Shown here piece after piece: positions 8,167 through 16,057 of a stretch of 16,234 nt of DNA. Position 1 is the stretch's first letter; each line of letters begins with the position of its first letter. The DNA is from Treponema sp. UBA1240 (GTDB lineage Bacteria > Spirochaetota > Spirochaetia > Treponematales > Treponemataceae): NCBI GenBank assembly GCA_002308875.1, contig DBWK01000099.1, forward strand, positions 1 to 16,234, in the 5' to 3' direction. The notes under the pieces are model-generated. The model saw only the letters and a list, made by a program, of their open reading frames with translations. It did no database searches and was not told the origin of the DNA. Made by a program: the position numbers and the translations under genes.

Positions 8167-8979
8167 TCAAAGTTTTATTTCAATCACAAATCCGTCGTAT
8201 GCAGGTTCTATACTGCGGTTTAAAAGCGACGGCAACCCGAGAGTACGCTTTTTTTCCGCAAAGAGAACTTTCAGCTGCTCATTTGTAAAATCATGAGTTA
8301 AATGCGTAAGCCATACGTTTTTTGCGGTTGTTTTGGAAACAACCTGCAGAGCCTCATCAAAGTTGAAGTGTGTTGTGTGCGGCCGTTCACGCAAACCGTC
8401 AATAACAAGGTTTTCAATTCCATCCAGCATTTGCAGGGATTGTTCCGGCAAAAAGTTCAAATCCGTAAGATAGGCGGTGTTTCCTATTCGCCAGCCGGTT
8501 GAATCAAGACATCCGTGCTTCATAGGGATTGGAAAAAGCGTTACGGATTTTATAACAAGAGGATTTGCAGGCGTATAGTTTTTCACATCAAAAAGTTCCA
8601 CATGTGGTTTTCCACCGCCTTCCTGCGTACACTTAAAAATGTAGTCAAAGCGGTTGCGAATGTCAGCAAGAGTCTGGGTATTGGAATAAATTGGAACAGA
8701 TTTTTCTTTTGAAAAAACGCGGATATCATCAAGACCGTGAATATGGTCGGCGTGCGAATGCGTAACAAGAACAGCGTCAAGTTTTTTAATGCCGAATCTC
8801 AGTGCCTGAATACGGAATTCCGGTCCGGTATCAATTACAATACATGTTGTATCATCCTGAATGAGCGCACTTGAACGCATACGGTTGTCTTTTGGATCTT
8901 TTGATTTGCATGCCGCACAGTCACAGGCGATTACAGGCATTCCGTGGCTTGTGCCGCTTCCCATAATAGTGAGCCTCAT
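8167..8979 (-). CDS. PhnP-like metallo-beta-lactamase-fold hydrolase
   Basis: A 270-residue cytoplasmic enzyme of the metallo-beta-lactamase superfamily. The metal motif is THSHADHIHG (H74, H76, D78, H79), with likely further ligands H155 and D173 (YLTDL) and a histidine near the end (THLTHD). An N-terminal ACDCAACKS cluster (C19, C21, C24) resembles the three-cysteine structural zinc site of PhnP. PhnP hydrolyses cyclic phosphate diesters in phosphonate degradation, but no phosphonate genes are nearby and relatives with other substrates exist, so the substrate is open. The ATG follows the uvrB stop by three bases, with a weak GGGAA ribosome binding site inside uvrB, so the two genes should share a transcript. 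No clear terminator lies after it. Confidence 0.85.
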   Translation of the reverse strand: MRLTIMGSGTSHGMPVIACDCAACKSKDPKDNRMRSSALIQDDTTCIVIDTGPEFRIQALRFGIKKLDAVLVTHSHADHIHGLDDIRVFSKEKSVPIYSNTQTLADIRNRFDYIFKCTQEGGGKPHVELFDVKNYTPANPLVIKSVTLFPIPMKHGCLDSTGWRIGNTAYLTDLNFLPEQSLQMLDGIENLVIDGLRERPHTTHFNFDEALQVVSKTTAKNVWLTHLTHDFTNEQLKVLFAEKKRTLGLPSLLNRSIEPAYDGFVIEIKL

Positions 8980-8982
8980 ATA

Positions 8983-10974
8983 CTAATTCCCGTATTTTTT
9001 GCGAATTTCAAGGATTTCATCCCGAATTGCAGCAGCTTCTTCATATTCAAGCCGCTCGGCATGCTCGTTCATCTGGATTTCCAGCGCCTTTAAAAGCTTT
9101 TTGCGCTCGGCAGGAATCATCATATTAAAGCTGTTCTTAAGCGCAGATGTTTCTATTTCAACTGTTTCCTGTTTTTCAATCTTCTGGCGTTCAAGAATGT
9201 CTTCAACTGCCTTACTGATTGTCTTGGGCGTGATTCCGTGCTTTTCGTTGTATTCCATCTGAATCTGACGACGGTGCTGTGTTTCGTCCAATGCTTCTTT
9301 CATTGCAGGGCTTACGCCGTCAGCATACATAACAACCTTGCCGTTCTGGTTGCGGGCGGCACGTCCGATTATCTGGATAAGACTTGTTGCGGAACGCAAA
9401 AAGCCGATTTTGTCCGCATCAAGAATCGCAATAAACGAAACTTCCGGTAAATCTATTCCCTCGCGAAGGAGGTTAATTCCTATAAGAATGTCAAAATCAC
9501 CGTTACGCAGACCTTTTAGGATTTCAACGCGTTCAATTGTTTCTATCTCACTGTGAATGTACTTTACACGCAACCCAAAGCCCAAAAGATAGTCCGTTAA
9601 ATCTTCCGCCATTTTTTTTGTAAGCGTAAGCAAAAGACAGCGTTCTTTTTTGGCAAGCCGTTCTTTTATTTCACAGTATATATCTTCCATCTGTCCTTCG
9701 CTTGAACGAACTTCAACCACAGGGTCAAGCAGTCCTGTTGGACGAATAAGCTGTTCAACAACCTGTGCGCTTCTTTCAAGTTCTTCCTTGCGCGGGGTTG
9801 CTGTAACATAAATTGTCTGATTAACCATAGACTCAAATTCCGCGTACTTGAGCGGACGGTTATCCAACGCACTTGGAAGCCTGAATCCAAAGTCAATCAG
9901 GTTCTGCTTGCGGGACCGGTCACCCTCGTACATAGCGCCGATTTGAGGAACGGTAACATGTGCTTCGTCTATCATACAACAAAAATCATTCGGAAAATAA
10001 TGCAATAGCGTGGCAGGCGGCTCGCCCTTCTTTCTTCCCGATATAGGACCTGAATAGTTTTCAATTCCGGAACAGTAGCCCATTTCCTTGAGCATTTCCA
10101 TGTCGTAGGTTGTACGGGTTTTCAGGCGTTCCGCTTCAAGAATCTTTCCGCAGGCCCGTAACGTTTCTACCCTTTCTTCCATTTCTTTCTGAATAACATC
10201 AACCGCATTCAACAGCATGCTGTGCGGAACAACAAAGTGCTTGGCGGGATATATGGTTGTTTCATCCAAGTTTTCAACAGTCTCGCCTGAAACAGGATTA
10301 AAGCGGCGGATACGTGTAACCTCGTCCCAATCAAGCTCTATCCGATAAGCTTCTTCCATATATGCGGGGAAGATTTCCAGAACATCGCCACGCAGTCGGA
10401 ACGAACCGCGTTCAAGCACCATATCGTTACGGTTGTATTGGAGCGAAACAAGCTGCTTTGCAATTTCGGAAGTTGCAAGTGTTTCGCCCTTTTCGATGTG
10501 AATGCGCATGTCATGATACATTTCAGGCAAACCGAGTCCGTAAATGCATGAAACGGTTGCAACAACAATTACATCGCGCCGTTCCATAAGACTGTATGTG
10601 GCGGAAAGCCGCATACGGTCAATCTCGTCGTTTATGGAAGCGTCTTTTTCGATGTAAAGATCGCGTGCGGGAACATAGGCTTCGGGCTGGTAGTAGTCGT
10701 AGTACGAAACAAAGTATTCTACAGCGTTCTCCGGAAAGAATGTTTTAAACTCTCTGTATAACTGGGCTGAAAGTGTTTTGTTATGGCTTATTATCAGCGT
10801 AGGTCTCTGGATTTTTTCGATTATTTTTGCCATTGTGTATGTTTTTCCGGAACCTGTAACACCTTTTAAAGTCTGGTATTTGTTTCCTGCAAGAAAACCT
10901 TCGGCAAGCTTTTCGATTGCCTGAGGCTGGTCGCCTGAGGGTTCATATGGGGAATACACTTTAAAAGGTCTCAT
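8983..10974 (-). CDS. uvrB: Excinuclease ABC subunit B
   Basis: UvrB is the damage-verifying helicase-like subunit of nucleotide excision repair: it is loaded on DNA by UvrA and recruits UvrC. The 663 residues match the usual size. Visible are the N-terminal YEPSGDQPQAI, Walker A GVTGSGKT (38-45), the tyrosine-rich beta-hairpin region VSYYDYYQPEAYVP (89-102), the DEAH box in MIDEAHVTVPQ (335-345), the TATP motif, motif VI QIIGRAARN (534-542) and a C-terminal UVR domain (EYEEAAAIRDEI) that binds UvrC. The frame opens with GTG-ATG-ATG; the third codon (10974) is chosen because GGAG lies five bases before it and overlaps the GTG. No key residue is missing. It leads a two-gene leftward transcript. 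Confidence 0.98.
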   Translation of the reverse strand: MRPFKVYSPYEPSGDQPQAIEKLAEGFLAGNKYQTLKGVTGSGKTYTMAKIIEKIQRPTLIISHNKTLSAQLYREFKTFFPENAVEYFVSYYDYYQPEAYVPARDLYIEKDASINDEIDRMRLSATYSLMERRDVIVVATVSCIYGLGLPEMYHDMRIHIEKGETLATSEIAKQLVSLQYNRNDMVLERGSFRLRGDVLEIFPAYMEEAYRIELDWDEVTRIRRFNPVSGETVENLDETTIYPAKHFVVPHSMLLNAVDVIQKEMEERVETLRACGKILEAERLKTRTTYDMEMLKEMGYCSGIENYSGPISGRKKGEPPATLLHYFPNDFCCMIDEAHVTVPQIGAMYEGDRSRKQNLIDFGFRLPSALDNRPLKYAEFESMVNQTIYVTATPRKEELERSAQVVEQLIRPTGLLDPVVEVRSSEGQMEDIYCEIKERLAKKERCLLLTLTKKMAEDLTDYLLGFGLRVKYIHSEIETIERVEILKGLRNGDFDILIGINLLREGIDLPEVSFIAILDADKIGFLRSATSLIQIIGRAARNQNGKVVMYADGVSPAMKEALDETQHRRQIQMEYNEKHGITPKTISKAVEDILERQKIEKQETVEIETSALKNSFNMMIPAERKKLLKALEIQMNEHAERLEYEEAAAIRDEILEIRKKYGN

Positions 10975-11004
10975 CATCACTCCGAAAAAGCAAAACTGAA
11001 ACCC

Positions 11005-11033
11005 ATAATACCACAGTTCTTTTTATGAAACAA
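11005..11033 (-). promoter_or_regulatory. Sigma-70-type promoter of uvrB
   Basis: On the minus strand, TTGTTT (11028-11033) and TATTAT (11005-11010) are 17 bases apart, with an extended -10 TG one base upstream of the -10. Transcription would start near 10998, leaving a leader of about 24 bases. No SOS-type operator was recognised. Confidence 0.7.
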
Positions 11034-11048
11034 CCCGACAAAAATAAC

Positions 11049-11077
11049 TTGAATTTATACCTTTTTAATCATAAAAT
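11049..11077 (+). promoter_or_regulatory. Sigma-70-type promoter of the hydrogenase-like sensor
   Basis: TTGAAT (11049-11054) and TAAAAT (11072-11077) are separated by exactly 17 bases. The -10 ends only six bases before the ATG at 11084, so the predicted start of transcription is at or beside the A of the start codon. This fits the absence of any ribosome binding site. Confidence 0.72.
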
Positions 11078-11083
11078 AAGTTT

Positions 11084-14000
11084 ATGGGGCAACAAAACGA
11101 CGGCATTCTTTTTGTAAATGACAACTGTATCGGATGTACCAAGTGCATTTCAAACTGTTCGATAATAAGTGCAAATGTTTCAACTTTTGAAAACGGCGTT
11201 GCAAGAGTAAGACTTGATTCGGACAAATGCAATCACTGTGGAAAATGCATACGGCTTTGTACGCATAATGCCCGTGAATATAAAGATGACATAGAAGAAT
11301 TCATAAATGCCCTTTTTAACAACGAAGACATTTCTTTGGTTGTTTCACCGTCGTTTTATATTCTTTACGGCGAAAAAGCACATCAAATACTTGGCTACCT
11401 AAAATCCATTGGCGTTAAAAAAATCTATGATTCAGCATTTGGAGCTGAAATTGCCGTATGGGCAACCGCAAACTACATAAAACAGCATGAGAATGACCCC
11501 AACAGAGCTTTTATTACGTCAACGTGTCCTGCGCTGGTAAACTTTATAGAACTATATTTTCCTAATCTGCTCGACAAAATGTTTCCGATTCAGTCACCGA
11601 GTATCTGTACGGCCATATATGCGCGCAAGTATCTGGGCGAAAAAGGAAAGATTGCACTCTTAAGTCCATGTATAGCAAAAAAAGATGACAACGATGACGC
11701 AAACACTTTTAACAATATTCAATACAACATCACATTTACGCACCTTTTGCAGCACTTTAAGAACGTTGACTTTTCAAGCTATTACGCCGAAAGTGATTTA
11801 TCAACCACAGGACTCGGCAATATCATTTCAATAGCCGGCGGATTCAAGGAAGCGGTAAGCTACTTTTTCCCAAAAGGCAGCTATTTTACCAACTTTTCCG
11901 GCTTTTCGCAGGATATGTTCAAAAAACTTTCTTTTTCAGAAAACAAAGAATACTCAGCCTGCAAACCGCTTTTGGCGGAAGTCCTCGGTTGCATAAACGG
12001 CTGTCAGGAAGGACCTTGCGTAGAAAAAGAAAACTTTGGCGCGCCGATTGTCTATGAAAGAGTTAATCAGCTTCGAAAAAAATGCTATGAAAATTTCATA
12101 ACAAGTGAAGACTACGATTTGAATTTTCAAAAACTGAACGAACAGCACAAAAATCTCGCTCTTAATGACTACTACAGAAAATTCACCGACAGATACGAAA
12201 AACCAGCTGATATACCGCAAAGCACATACGACATCATTTTTGCAACAATGTCCAAAAACACAACCGCAAAACAGAACATCAACTGCGGAACTTGCGGCTA
12301 CCCTACCTGCAAAACAATGGCAACCGCAATAGCATACGGCTACAATACAAAAGAAAACTGCATTCATTACATGAAAGAGCGCATGAATGATTTGTATCGC
12401 ACCGATGTACTTACAGGCCTGCTGAATTTACAGGCGTTTAAGGACAAAACCTCCAGACTTATAAATACAAACACAGACAAGCAGTATATTCTGTGTATGA
12501 GTGATATAAACAACTTTAAGGTTATAAACAACCTTTACGGAAATATTGCGGGCGATGCGGTTCTACTCAAAATTGCTGACGCACTCAAAGAGCTTTTAGG
12601 AAATGAACACGTTCTTGCAAGAGTCGGCGGAGGAGTGTTCGCTTTTTGCGTTGAATACGAAATAGATTTTCTTGAAAAGTTGCGTAAATGCAAAAACTTC
12701 TGTTGCGAACACGCCGGTACAGAAATTTTTGTAACAATGCGTTTCGGACTATATATAATCAAAGACATTGACGAGCCGATAACCCGAATGCTGAACGCCG
12801 CAACAATCGCAATGGATTATGCGCAGAGTTCAATGTACAACACATATACAATTTATACTGAAAAAATGCGCAAAAATCTTCTGCGTTCCGCGGAAATAAC
12901 GGCGCAATTCAATTCGGCGATAGAAAACGATGAATTCCATGTTTATATGCAGCCGCAGTATAACATAGGAACAAATGAACTGTCGGGTGCGGAAATTCTG
13001 TGCAGATGGATAAAAACCGACGGGACAATAATAAACCCGAATGAGTTCATCCCGATTGCGGAAAAGAGCAAATTCATCAGAACCCTGGACAAGCTCATGT
13101 GGGAAAAAACATTTAAGCTTGTAAGAACATGGCTTGACGAGGGTATTGAGCTCCAACCGGTATCTTTGAATGCTTCACGCTATAACATTCAAAACGAGGA
13201 CTTTATTCCGTTTATTGAACACCTTATAAACACATATCAAATTCCAACATCTCTAATTCATATAGAAATTACCGAATCTGCTGCAATGAGCGATACCGAA
13301 GAAATTTCAAAGCGGCTTGAACGTTTACGCGGCATAGGTTTTAAAATCGCAATGGATGACTTTGGAAGCGGTTATTCTTCGCTGAACTCACTGAAAGACA
13401 TTCCTATTGATATTGTTAAGCTTGACATGGGCTTTTTCTCCGAAACGGATAATACAGACAAGGGTTACAGTATTCTTACCTCGGTTGTTAGAATGGCAAA
13501 ATCGCTCAAACTCACCACAATTGCAGAAGGCGTTGAAAAAGAAGAACAGCTCAGTTTCTTAAAAGCCATAGACTGCGATATTATTCAGGGCTTTTTGTTC
13601 GCAAAGCCTATTCCCGCGGATGAATACAAAAAGCTGCTGCTAAAAGCAGACAAATCATCCGACGTAAAGATAACGACGCATTCCGGTCAGCTGAACATAG
13701 ATAAATTTCACGACATTTATTCCGTTGAAAACTATATGTTTGAAAACTATATGGGCGCCGCAGCTATTTTAAAGATTGAAGGTTCATCAATCTCCGTTGA
13801 ACGATGCAATCAAAAAGGTTTTGAGATTTTAAAACTGAAAAACAACTCTCTTTCAGATTTAAAAACAATGATTAATTCTATTGATAATGCGGACTCAAAA
13901 AATTATCTTGTTAAAACAATAAAAGAAACAGTCCAAACAGCAGGAGAAACGGAATGTACGCTGCCATTCAGCAACTGTTTTACGGAACCCAAAATAACAA

Positions 14001-14539
14001 TCTGGCTTAAAATTCACATAAATTTCATAGAACCCGACAAAAAGAACCCCATTCTTCTGCTTTCCCTTGAAGATATGACAAACGAAAAAAACACGTCCGC
14101 CGCACTTACACTTGCAAACAGCCAGTTAAAATTCCTTTTGGAAAACTCTATGATCGGTATGTGCCTTATGCGTGTAACTCTTGACCCCAAAAACATGCTT
14201 AAAGCGGCAAAAGTTCAGGTTCTTGAAGCAAACCAGCGTTTTATGGAATCATCAGGATATTCAGAAACAGATTTATTAAAATGGGATTTAAAATCATCTT
14301 TAGGTGTAGTACATCCACTTGACCGGCCGGGGTTTGTTATCTCTCTTTCAAAGGCATTTTTGAACAAATTCAAGGAACCGTTTGAATACGTTTACAGGGC
14401 AAAGTGCAAGAACAACGAATACGTACTTACCAAAATGATTGCTTCCGGTGTTGAGGAAACAAAAAATACTTTCCTTTTTGCAACAAATTACATTTCATAT
14501 ACTGAAGAAGATAAAGACAGATTAAAAACTAAAAAATGA
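11084..14539 (+). CDS. [FeFe]-hydrogenase-like sensor fused to GGDEF, EAL and PAS-like domains
   Basis: A 1151-residue soluble protein. Two [4Fe-4S] ferredoxin motifs come first (C15, C18, C21, C25; C49, C52, C55, C59). The hydrogenase large-subunit domain (about 75-340) keeps the four H-cluster cysteines: C148 in TSTCPA, C196 in SPCIAKK, and C303/C307 in EVLGCINGC; the FGAE motif is also present. The usual proton-shuttle cysteine of TSCCP is threonine. A four-cysteine Fe-S domain follows (C401, C404, C409, C426). The GGDEF domain (about 435-595) reads GGGVF, so it is unlikely to make c-di-GMP. The EAL domain (about 605-850) keeps E637 (EIL), N696, E728, D758-D759, K779, E815 and Q835, so c-di-GMP hydrolysis is likely. 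PAS-like segments fill 885-1138. Inferred role: H2 or redox control of c-di-GMP turnover. Maturases HydE, HydF and HydG are not in the window. yqeY follows closely. Confidence 0.9.
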   Translation: MGQQNDGILFVNDNCIGCTKCISNCSIISANVSTFENGVARVRLDSDKCNHCGKCIRLCTHNAREYKDDIEEFINALFNNEDISLVVSPSFYILYGEKAHQILGYLKSIGVKKIYDSAFGAEIAVWATANYIKQHENDPNRAFITSTCPALVNFIELYFPNLLDKMFPIQSPSICTAIYARKYLGEKGKIALLSPCIAKKDDNDDANTFNNIQYNITFTHLLQHFKNVDFSSYYAESDLSTTGLGNIISIAGGFKEAVSYFFPKGSYFTNFSGFSQDMFKKLSFSENKEYSACKPLLAEVLGCINGCQEGPCVEKENFGAPIVYERVNQLRKKCYENFITSEDYDLNFQKLNEQHKNLALNDYYRKFTDRYEKPADIPQSTYDIIFATMSKNTTAKQNINCGTCGYPTCKTMATAIAYGYNTKENCIHYMKERMNDLYRTDVLTGLLNLQAFKDKTSRLINTNTDKQYILCMSDINNFKVINNLYGNIAGDAVLLKIADALKELLGNEHVLARVGGGVFAFCVEYEIDFLEKLRKCKNFCCEHAGTEIFVTMRFGLYIIKDIDEPITRMLNAATIAMDYAQSSMYNTYTIYTEKMRKNLLRSAEITAQFNSAIENDEFHVYMQPQYNIGTNELSGAEILCRWIKTDGTIINPNEFIPIAEKSKFIRTLDKLMWEKTFKLVRTWLDEGIELQPVSLNASRYNIQNEDFIPFIEHLINTYQIPTSLIHIEITESAAMSDTEEISKRLERLRGIGFKIAMDDFGSGYSSLNSLKDIPIDIVKLDMGFFSETDNTDKGYSILTSVVRMAKSLKLTTIAEGVEKEEQLSFLKAIDCDIIQGFLFAKPIPADEYKKLLLKADKSSDVKITTHSGQLNIDKFHDIYSVENYMFENYMGAAAILKIEGSSISVERCNQKGFEILKLKNNSLSDLKTMINSIDNADSKNYLVKTIKETVQTAGETECTLPFSNCFTEPKITIWLKIHINFIEPDKKNPILLLSLEDMTNEKNTSAALTLANSQLKFLLENSMIGMCLMRVTLDPKNMLKAAKVQVLEANQRFMESSGYSETDLLKWDLKSSLGVVHPLDRPGFVISLSKAFLNKFKEPFEYVYRAKCKNNEYVLTKMIASGVEETKNTFLFATNYISYTEEDKDRLKTKK
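13725..13754 (+). repeat. 15-bp in-frame tandem duplication
   Basis: TTGAAAACTATATG occurs at 13725-13738 and again at 13740-13753, a 15-base period. It gives ENYM-F-ENYM in the linker between the EAL and PAS-like regions. Confidence 0.85.
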
Positions 14540-14548
14540 GGTATTGAT

Positions 14549-14980
14549 ATGACAACAAAAGAAATGTTCAAAGAGCGTATGCAAATAAGAAAAACAGATC
14601 CTGTAAAAGCTTCTGTACTGGGAATTTTAATAGACACCGTTCAAAAGAACATAAGAGAATCTGGCAGGGAAGAAACTGAAACTGACATCAAGCAGGCTGC
14701 AAAAAAGCTTTATGACCAGACGTTTGCAACCATTGCCGAATACAAAAAAGGAAATGCGGACACAACCCAGCTTGAGCAGGAATTAGCCATTCTCGAAGCC
14801 TATGTTCCGGCTGCACTTTCACCGGAACAGACGGAAGCGGAAGTAAAAAAGGTAATCGACTCTCTGCCGGCTGAAGAAAGAAACCTTAAGAACATCATGC
14901 CAAAGCTCAAAGAAATTGAAGGAATTGACATGAAATCCGTAAGAGCTATAGTTGATAAAATTTTGAGCAAAGCAAACTAA
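14549..14980 (+). CDS. yqeY: GatB/YqeY-domain protein
   Basis: A 143-residue, helical, cytoplasmic protein matching the YqeY family throughout. Recognisable segments are the N-terminal KASVLGILIDTVQ region, LEQELAILEAYVPAALS in the middle, and NLKNIMPKLKEIEGIDMKSVRAIVDKIL at the end, the part related to the C-terminal tail domain of the GatB amidotransferase subunit. The family is thought to interact with tRNA, but its cellular role is not settled and no catalytic residue can be named. GAGG at 14538-14541 overlaps the stop codon of the sensor gene and lies seven bases before the ATG, so translation of the two is probably coupled. Length is typical for the family. Confidence 0.93.
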   Translation: MTTKEMFKERMQIRKTDPVKASVLGILIDTVQKNIRESGREETETDIKQAAKKLYDQTFATIAEYKKGNADTTQLEQELAILEAYVPAALSPEQTEAEVKKVIDSLPAEERNLKNIMPKLKEIEGIDMKSVRAIVDKILSKAN

Positions 14981-14997
14981 AATTCAAGGAATAAACA

Positions 14998-15630
14998 ATG
15001 AAAAAAACAATAAGAATGGTATTATTAGTAATGATACCATTCCTGTTTACATCCTGTTTTGACTATGTCCAATCTCTATCATATCAAAACGGCAATTTTA
15101 AATTTTATTGCAAAATGAGCATGCCAAAAGAGTTATGCGACTTTATTGGAGAAGATCCGGAAGAGATAAAAAAGGAATTTGAAAGAGAAGCTCCGGAAGA
15201 ATTCGATTACAAAATCATAGACAATGATTATGAAATCGGTGTAGAAATGGTGTTCACAACAAATCAACGAAGAGCTGCAGAAAAAGAATTTCTCCCCAAA
15301 ATCGCAATAAACAAATACAGCGTTCCTTTTTTTCTGGGTACCAGAGACTTTATAGATGCTATGGATTTAATTGATGATGAGATTAGTACGGAAGATCATG
15401 ATTTTTTGAACATTGCATTGGCATGTATAAAAGGACGACTTCTTATAAGCAAAAAACTTATACCGGCAATAAAAGAAGCATATTTTGAAGGAATAACAAA
15501 AAGCATTTCCGATTTTTCTTTGCCAGTATACGATTATGGCGACTCATTCTGTATAGAAGTTCCGGTTAATACTCTTTCCGAGCTGTCAGAAACGCATACT
15601 ATTGATAAAATTATTTTAATATCGCAATAA
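14998..15630 (+). CDS. Small predicted lipoprotein, function unknown
   Basis: A 210-residue protein I do not recognise. Residues 1-20 form a lipoprotein signal: two lysines, a hydrophobic core and the lipobox LFTSC with C20 as the lipidated residue. Phenylalanine at -3 and threonine at -2 would be unusual in enterobacteria but fit the looser spirochaete pattern. The mature part is acidic and mixed alpha/beta with no further cysteine cluster or repeat; residues 49-65 are strongly charged. AAGGA precedes the ATG by seven bases, and yqeY ends 17 bases upstream, so it likely shares that transcript. It converges on the PspC-domain gene, leaving three bases between them. Membrane side and binding partner cannot be told. 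Confidence 0.82.
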   Translation: MKKTIRMVLLVMIPFLFTSCFDYVQSLSYQNGNFKFYCKMSMPKELCDFIGEDPEEIKKEFEREAPEEFDYKIIDNDYEIGVEMVFTTNQRRAAEKEFLPKIAINKYSVPFFLGTRDFIDAMDLIDDEISTEDHDFLNIALACIKGRLLISKKLIPAIKEAYFEGITKSISDFSLPVYDYGDSFCIEVPVNTLSELSETHTIDKIILISQ

Positions 15631-15633
15631 ATA

Positions 15634-15816
15634 CTAGTTGTTGGGCATTACAAGAGCCGCAATAATATATGCAAGCACACCTGTTCCTGCACAAAGGACA
15701 AGCAAAATCCACACTACTCTCACTATAGTTGGATCAATATCAAAGTATTCGGCAATACCTGCGCATACGCCGAAGAGTTTTTTGTCAGTTGATTTGCAAA
15801 GTCGTTTTGAACTCAT
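15634..15816 (-). CDS. Small PspC-domain membrane protein
   Basis: A 60-residue protein that is almost entirely one PspC domain: KRLCKSTDKKLFGVCAGIAEYF, then DIDPTIVRVVWILLVLC and a hydrophobic tail ending in LVMPNN. The C-terminal half should form one or two membrane segments. In enterobacteria PspC senses inner-membrane stress and binds PspA and PspB; here no psp partner gene is adjacent, and such stand-alone proteins are common with unknown roles. The start at 15816 is chosen because AAGGA (15824-15828) lies seven bases before it. A longer reading from 15894 would add 26 residues unlike the family and run into the terminator region. Confidence 0.9.
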   Translation of the reverse strand: MSSKRLCKSTDKKLFGVCAGIAEYFDIDPTIVRVVWILLVLCAGTGVLAYIIAALVMPNN

Positions 15817-15836
15817 AAATCTGTCCTTAAAAATGT

Positions 15837-15842
15837 AGTATA
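15837..15842 (-). promoter_or_regulatory. Possible -10 box for the PspC-domain gene
   Basis: TATACT on the minus strand lies 20 bases before the start codon. No convincing -35 is seen at 16-18 bases, so this is tentative. Confidence 0.35.
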
Positions 15843-15890
15843 TGTTGAAGTTTACACACAAACATAACATTTGTAAATGTTTTTGTTTGT

Positions 15891-15938
15891 TCATACAAAA
15901 AAACCGCCGTTATGAAGCGTAACACTTCCGGCGGTTTT
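15891..15938 (-). terminator. Intrinsic terminator, leftward
   Basis: On the minus strand, AAAACCGCCG (15929-15938) pairs with CGGCGGTTTT (15900-15909). An inner GAAG/CTTC stem lies inside the loop, and a run of seven T begins with the end of the second arm. It should end transcripts from the gene at the window's right edge before the PspC-domain gene. T-rich sequence also follows the hairpin on the plus strand, so it may work both ways. Confidence 0.85.
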
Positions 15939-15946
15939 GATTTTTT

Positions 15947-15961
15947 AGCGTAAAAAACGCT
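15947..15961 (-). repeat. Small inverted repeat
   Basis: AGCGT and ACGCT flank a run of five A on the plus strand. It is a weak 5-bp stem sitting beside the fossil gene tail. Confidence 0.4.
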
Positions 15962-15987
15962 TATTTGTTAAGAGCCGTTGCAACATC
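15961..15987 (-). pseudogene. Nine-codon fossil of a paralogous gene tail
   Basis: Read on the minus strand this gives DVATALNK and a TAA stop. The intact gene at 16034 ends DVATALSK and TAA. The two differ at several silent positions (for example ACG against ACT for Thr), so the match looks like a diverged second copy rather than a recent duplication. Upstream of the matching codons homology stops at once, with an in-frame TGA two codons before. The short length leaves some room for chance. Confidence 0.55.
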
Positions 15988-15992
15988 AAGTC

Positions 15993-16014
15993 ACAGCGCA
16001 GCAAGCTGCGCTGT
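15993..16014. repeat. Perfect 10-bp inverted repeat
   Basis: ACAGCGCAGC and GCTGCGCTGT flank two bases. No T run follows on either strand, so it does not look like a terminator. It lies between the intact gene's stop and the fossil tail. Confidence 0.75.
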
Positions 16015-16021
16015 TCTTCGA

Positions 16022-16057
16022 GTTGCGACTGTTTTATTTTGATAAAGCAGTCGCAAC
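16022..16057 (-). repeat. Stem-loop spanning a stop codon
   Basis: GTTGCGACTG (16022-16031) and CAGTCGCAAC (16048-16057) form a perfect 10-bp stem with a 16-base loop that contains the stop codon of the right-edge gene. One arm is coding sequence. It could protect the 3' end of the mRNA; no T run follows. Confidence 0.7.

Noticed and set aside
8120..8200. Terminator between lptD and the PhnP-like gene
   Set aside because: The two stop codons are two bases apart and no GC-rich hairpin with a T run was found.
11084..12100. A catalytic energy-conserving hydrogenase
   Set aside because: The proton-shuttle cysteine is missing, no electron-partner subunits are adjacent, and the chain continues into signalling domains.
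11954..12367. Long minus-strand open frame within the hydrogenase-like gene
   Set aside because: It is antisense to conserved cysteine motifs; the cysteine- and valine-rich peptide is a by-product of the sense codon use.
15817..15894. N-terminal extension of the PspC-domain protein
   Set aside because: The extra 26 residues are unlike the family, and a good ribosome binding site supports the shorter start.
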